26,663 bases of DNA from positions 1 through 26,663 of the forward strand of contig JAYNFX010000023.1 of assembly GCA_038106885.1 (NCBI GenBank). Direction: 5' to 3'. Below, piece by piece: positions 23,943-26,663 of this stretch. The stretch is from UBA3537 sp038106885. GTDB lineage: Bacteria; Bacteroidota; Bacteroidia; Flavobacteriales; Flavobacteriaceae. Each line of letters opens with the position of its first letter. Within the stretch, counting starts at the first letter, position 1. The notes under the pieces are model-generated. The model worked only from the letters and a program-made list of their open reading frames with translations, was not told the origin of the DNA and made no database searches. The translations under genes and the position numbers were made by a program.

Positions 23943-25313
23943 ATGGAAACTATAATTATTATAGTATTTGTTGCTGGATATTTGGCAATAACATTGGAAC
24001 ATAGTTTGAAGATTGATAAGCTTGTTCCAGCTCTGGTAATGATGGCGATTTGTTGGGCATTTATCTCATTTGGTGTAGACGATTTTAAAAGCTGGTTTGA
24101 TTCTTCTTCGCATAAGTTATTAAATAATTTTTTCGATTTTAGTCATGAAGAAAAAATGGTTCTTTTAGAAGAAACTTTACTTCATCATTTAGGAAAAACT
24201 GCTGAAATTTTAGTTTTCTTAATAGGTGCGATGACCATTGTTGAAATCATAGCATATTTTGATGGTTTTTCCAATATTAAGAATTTTATTAAAACTAAAA
24301 ATAAAACAAAATTATTATGGATTTTATGTTGGCTTGCTTTTATACTATCAGCAATCATAGATAATCTAACAGCTACTATTGTGTTGATTTCATTGCTACA
24401 AAAGTTAGTTAACGATAAGGAAATGCGAATTTGGTTTGCAGGGCTAATAATAATCGCTGCTAATGCAGGTGGAGCTTTCTCGCCTATTGGAGATGTAACA
24501 ACTACTATGTTATGGATTGCTAAGAAAGTATCAACTCCTCATCTTTTTGGATACCTTCTTTTACCGTCTCTATTTTGTATGATCATACCTACTTTTATAG
24601 CTTCAAAACTTTCTGTATTTAAAGGTAATTTAGAAATAGATAGTGATGATAATGCTCAGGGTAAATTTAGTAGTGTAATGCTTTGGTTAGGATTGTCTGC
24701 TATAATCTTTGTTCCAATTTTTAAAATGCTAACTCATCTTCCTCCTTACGTTGGTATGATGTTATCCTTAGGAATTGTAGCGATTTTCGCAGAAATTTAC
24801 GGATCAAAATATAATTCAGATAAATCTGATATTATTGGACATGTTAGTCCAGTACACCATTCGCTTAGTAAAATTGAATTCCCTAGCATTTTATTTTTTC
24901 TTGGTATTCTTATGGCTGTAGCTGCTTTAGAATCATTAGGAATTCTTTTTGGTTTTGCAGATTGGTTAAAAGAGTCAACCCCACACATAGGAACAGAAGT
25001 GGTTGGTGCTGGAGTTTCTGATCTTGTTGTTCTTTTATTAGGAGTAGGTTCTGCAGTAATTGATAATGTTCCATTAGTGGCTGCTTCATTAGGAATGTTT
25101 TCTGAACCTATGGATGATATTTTATGGCATTTTATTGCTTATTCTGCAGGTACAGGAGGCAGTATGTTAATCATAGGTTCAGCTGCTGGAGTTGTAGCCA
25201 TGGGAATGGAGAAAATTAATTTCTTTTGGTATTTGAAAAAAATTAGCTGGTTAGCATTAGTAGGGTTTATTTGTGGTTCAATAGTCTTCTTTTTTACACG
25301 AACTCTATTTTAA
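23943..25313 (+). CDS. nhaD: Na+/H+ antiporter, NhaD type
   Basis: Exchanges cytoplasmic Na+ for external H+ in the inner membrane. This is expected in a marine bacterium that must keep sodium low and may run a sodium cycle. The 456-residue protein has about 12 hydrophobic segments and motifs of the NhaD/ArsB-like ion transporter superfamily: FLIGAMTIVEI, LSAIIDNLTATIVLISLL with a membrane-buried Asp and Asn, AANAGGAFSPIGDVTTTMLW, and in the second half SAVIDNVPLVAASLGM and SAGTGGSMLIIGSAAGVVAMG. The two DN-containing helices correspond to the pair of inverted halves expected. folC begins 20 bases downstream on the same strand. Confidence 0.93.
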   Translation: METIIIIVFVAGYLAITLEHSLKIDKLVPALVMMAICWAFISFGVDDFKSWFDSSSHKLLNNFFDFSHEEKMVLLEETLLHHLGKTAEILVFLIGAMTIVEIIAYFDGFSNIKNFIKTKNKTKLLWILCWLAFILSAIIDNLTATIVLISLLQKLVNDKEMRIWFAGLIIIAANAGGAFSPIGDVTTTMLWIAKKVSTPHLFGYLLLPSLFCMIIPTFIASKLSVFKGNLEIDSDDNAQGKFSSVMLWLGLSAIIFVPIFKMLTHLPPYVGMMLSLGIVAIFAEIYGSKYNSDKSDIIGHVSPVHHSLSKIEFPSILFFLGILMAVAALESLGILFGFADWLKESTPHIGTEVVGAGVSDLVVLLLGVGSAVIDNVPLVAASLGMFSEPMDDILWHFIAYSAGTGGSMLIIGSAAGVVAMGMEKINFFWYLKKISWLALVGFICGSIVFFFTRTLF

Positions 25314-25333
25314 TAATTCTCTAGAGACAATAA

Positions 25334-26551
25334 ATGAATTACAAAGAAACAACATCATGGATGTTTTCTAAGCTTCCTATGTATCAAAGTCATGGTAAAA
25401 GTGCTTACAAAGAAGATTTGCATCGAACAGAATTGCTAGTATCACATTTAAAGAATCCACATCATAATTTTAAATCTGTTCATGTTGGAGGCACCAATGG
25501 TAAAGGTTCTACTTGCCATATGATCGCTTCAGTATTACAAAACTCTGGTTACAAAGTAGGACTTTATACATCACCACATTTGAAAGATTTTAGAGAAAGA
25601 ATAAGAATAAATGGAAATAAGATTTCAAAAAAAAATGTGGTTAATTTTATTCATGAAAACAAATCATTTTTAGAACTGAATAAATTATCATTTTTTGAAA
25701 TGACTGTTGGAATGGCATTTGATTTTTTTTCAGAAGAACAAGTAGATATTGCAATTATTGAAGTTGGATTAGGGGGTCGTTTAGATTCCACAAATGTAAT
25801 TATGCCATTGCTTTCAATAATAACAAATATTGGAATGGATCACACTCAGTTTTTGGGTGATACTTTACAAAAAATTGCTTTTGAAAAAGCGGGTATTATA
25901 AAATACAATACACCAGTTGTAATTGGAGAATTTCAAGAAGATATTGTTCATGTTTTCAATGAAAAAGCTTCAAAAATGAATTCTCAAATATCATTTGCAA
26001 ATCAACTAATTCGAAATCCAATCGAATGTAGCTTAAAAGGATCATATCAAAAATCAAATGTAAAGACTGCTCAACTAGCATTAAACATTTTAATTTCAAA
26101 AGGATTCAATATTTCTAAGTCCTCTTTGAAGTTAGGATTTTCAAATGTTCAAAAATCTACAGGAATTAAAGGCCGTTGGCAAATATTGGGTACTCAGCCA
26201 AAAATTATTTGTGATACAGCTCATAACAAAGATGGTTTAAGCCTAGTTTTTAATCAACTAGCTAGAGAAAATTTTAATAATTTACATGTTGTTTTAGGTT
26301 TTGTAAATGATAAATCTTTAGAAAGTATCATAACTATTTTTCCAGTTAATGCACAATATTATTTCTGTAGACCTAATATTCCAAGAGGATTAGACTCATC
26401 TGAGCTCAAAAAATTATTTTTAAGGAACAACTTAAAAGGTAAGTCTTATTCATCAGTTACTAAGGCGTTTTCTGAAGCAAAAGCATCTGCGAAGAAAAAT
26501 GATTTAATTTTTGTTGGCGGTAGTACTTTTGTAGTAGCTGAAGTTGTTTAA
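25334..26551 (+). CDS. folC: Folylpolyglutamate synthase / dihydrofolate synthase
   Basis: Adds glutamate to dihydropteroate and to reduced folates in the cytoplasm; a Mur-ligase-like ATP-dependent enzyme. The 405 residues include the P-loop GGTNGKGST at 52-60, TSPHLKDFRERIRING, EVGLGGRLDSTN, TNIGMDHTQFLGDT with the metal/carbamate-region His, FEKAGIIK, and DTAHNKDG in the C-terminal domain. This motif series separates FolC from the related MurC-F ligases. It starts 20 bases after nhaD and is probably read from the same transcript. No terminator of normal strength is visible between its stop and the tRNA-Val promoter. Confidence 0.96.
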   Translation: MNYKETTSWMFSKLPMYQSHGKSAYKEDLHRTELLVSHLKNPHHNFKSVHVGGTNGKGSTCHMIASVLQNSGYKVGLYTSPHLKDFRERIRINGNKISKKNVVNFIHENKSFLELNKLSFFEMTVGMAFDFFSEEQVDIAIIEVGLGGRLDSTNVIMPLLSIITNIGMDHTQFLGDTLQKIAFEKAGIIKYNTPVVIGEFQEDIVHVFNEKASKMNSQISFANQLIRNPIECSLKGSYQKSNVKTAQLALNILISKGFNISKSSLKLGFSNVQKSTGIKGRWQILGTQPKIICDTAHNKDGLSLVFNQLARENFNNLHVVLGFVNDKSLESIITIFPVNAQYYFCRPNIPRGLDSSELKKLFLRNNLKGKSYSSVTKAFSEAKASAKKNDLIFVGGSTFVVAEVV

Positions 26552-26568
26552 ATTTTAATAAAAAACCT

Positions 26569-26598
26569 TTTGGATAATAAAAAACTAATCTATATTTG
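26569..26598 (+). promoter_or_regulatory. Bacteroidota-type promoter for tRNA-Val
   Basis: TTTG at 26569-26572, 18-base spacer, TATATTTG at 26591-26598. It is a full consensus match with the same spacing and the same -7 sequence as the promoter at 909-938. Transcription would begin around 26603, close to the first tRNA base at 26612. Confidence 0.82.
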
Positions 26599-26611
26599 CA
26601 GACCATTGTAA

Positions 26612-26663
26612 GGGCGCGTAGCTCAGTTGGTTCAGAGCACCTGGTTTACACCCAGGGGGTCAG
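26612..26663 (+). tRNA. tRNA-Val (anticodon UAC), 3' part cut by window edge
   Basis: The acceptor 5' strand GGGCGCG (26612-26618) is followed by TA, a D arm (GCTC...GAGC) and a perfect 5-bp anticodon stem (26640-26644 with 26652-26656) closing the loop TTTACAC. The anticodon TAC at 26647-26649 specifies valine. The window ends in the variable region, before the T arm. Confidence 0.95.

Noticed and set aside
1..26663. tRNA genes at both ends of the window, suggesting a genomic island inserted between them
   Set aside because: No integrase, transposase, direct attachment repeat or composition shift is visible, and most genes between are housekeeping. The tRNAs being at the edges may simply reflect how the window was cut.

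Overview
The window is AT-rich chromosomal DNA from a member of the Bacteroidota, most likely a marine Flavobacteriia. The evidence is the repeated Bacteroidota-type -7 promoter box (TAnnTTTG, twice with a correctly spaced TTTG and once with a TTG), the lack of Shine-Dalgarno sequences, many TTG/GTG starts, a LysS with a C-terminal extension, a Porin_10-like outer-membrane protein and sugar-degradation genes typical of laminarin users. No rRNA, CRISPR array, insertion sequence, integrase or phage gene was seen. The window opens in the 3' end of a tRNA and closes inside a tRNA-Val(UAC).

Layout. (1) 1-1750: tRNA end, a shared terminator, a PhzF-like isomerase (-) and a secreted protein of unknown function (+) with its own strong promoter and terminator. 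(2) 1751-11346: a 338-bp regulatory gap followed by six tightly packed + strand genes for beta-glucan use: a large GH149-type beta-1,3-glucan phosphorylase, a lipoprotein clan GH-A glycosidase, an exported GH30, a GPH-type sugar symporter and two GH17 enzymes without signal peptides. No SusC/SusD pair, TonB-linked receptor or regulator is present. (3) 11363-15805: a TauE/SafE permease (-), a membrane protein of unknown function (+), lysS (-) and lipB (+). (4) 15786-20779: a large lipoprotein with a probable propeller (-), rnhB (-), and a putative porin (+). (5) 20745-26551: a short GT2 glycosyltransferase and an acyl-CoA dehydrogenase (both -), then anmK, nhaD and folC (all +), and finally a textbook promoter and tRNA-Val.

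How the genes work together. The glucan operon is the most distinctive part. The inferred route is trimming of beta-1,6 branches and short glucans at the cell envelope (GH30 and the lipoprotein GH), import by the symporter, then cytoplasmic hydrolysis by two GH17 enzymes and phosphorolysis to glucose-1-phosphate by the phosphorylase. Outer-membrane import must depend on genes elsewhere or on simple diffusion of small oligosaccharides. The rest is mainly housekeeping: translation (lysS), lipoylation (lipB), RNA/DNA hybrid removal (rnhB), peptidoglycan recycling (anmK), sodium homeostasis (nhaD) and folate metabolism (folC).
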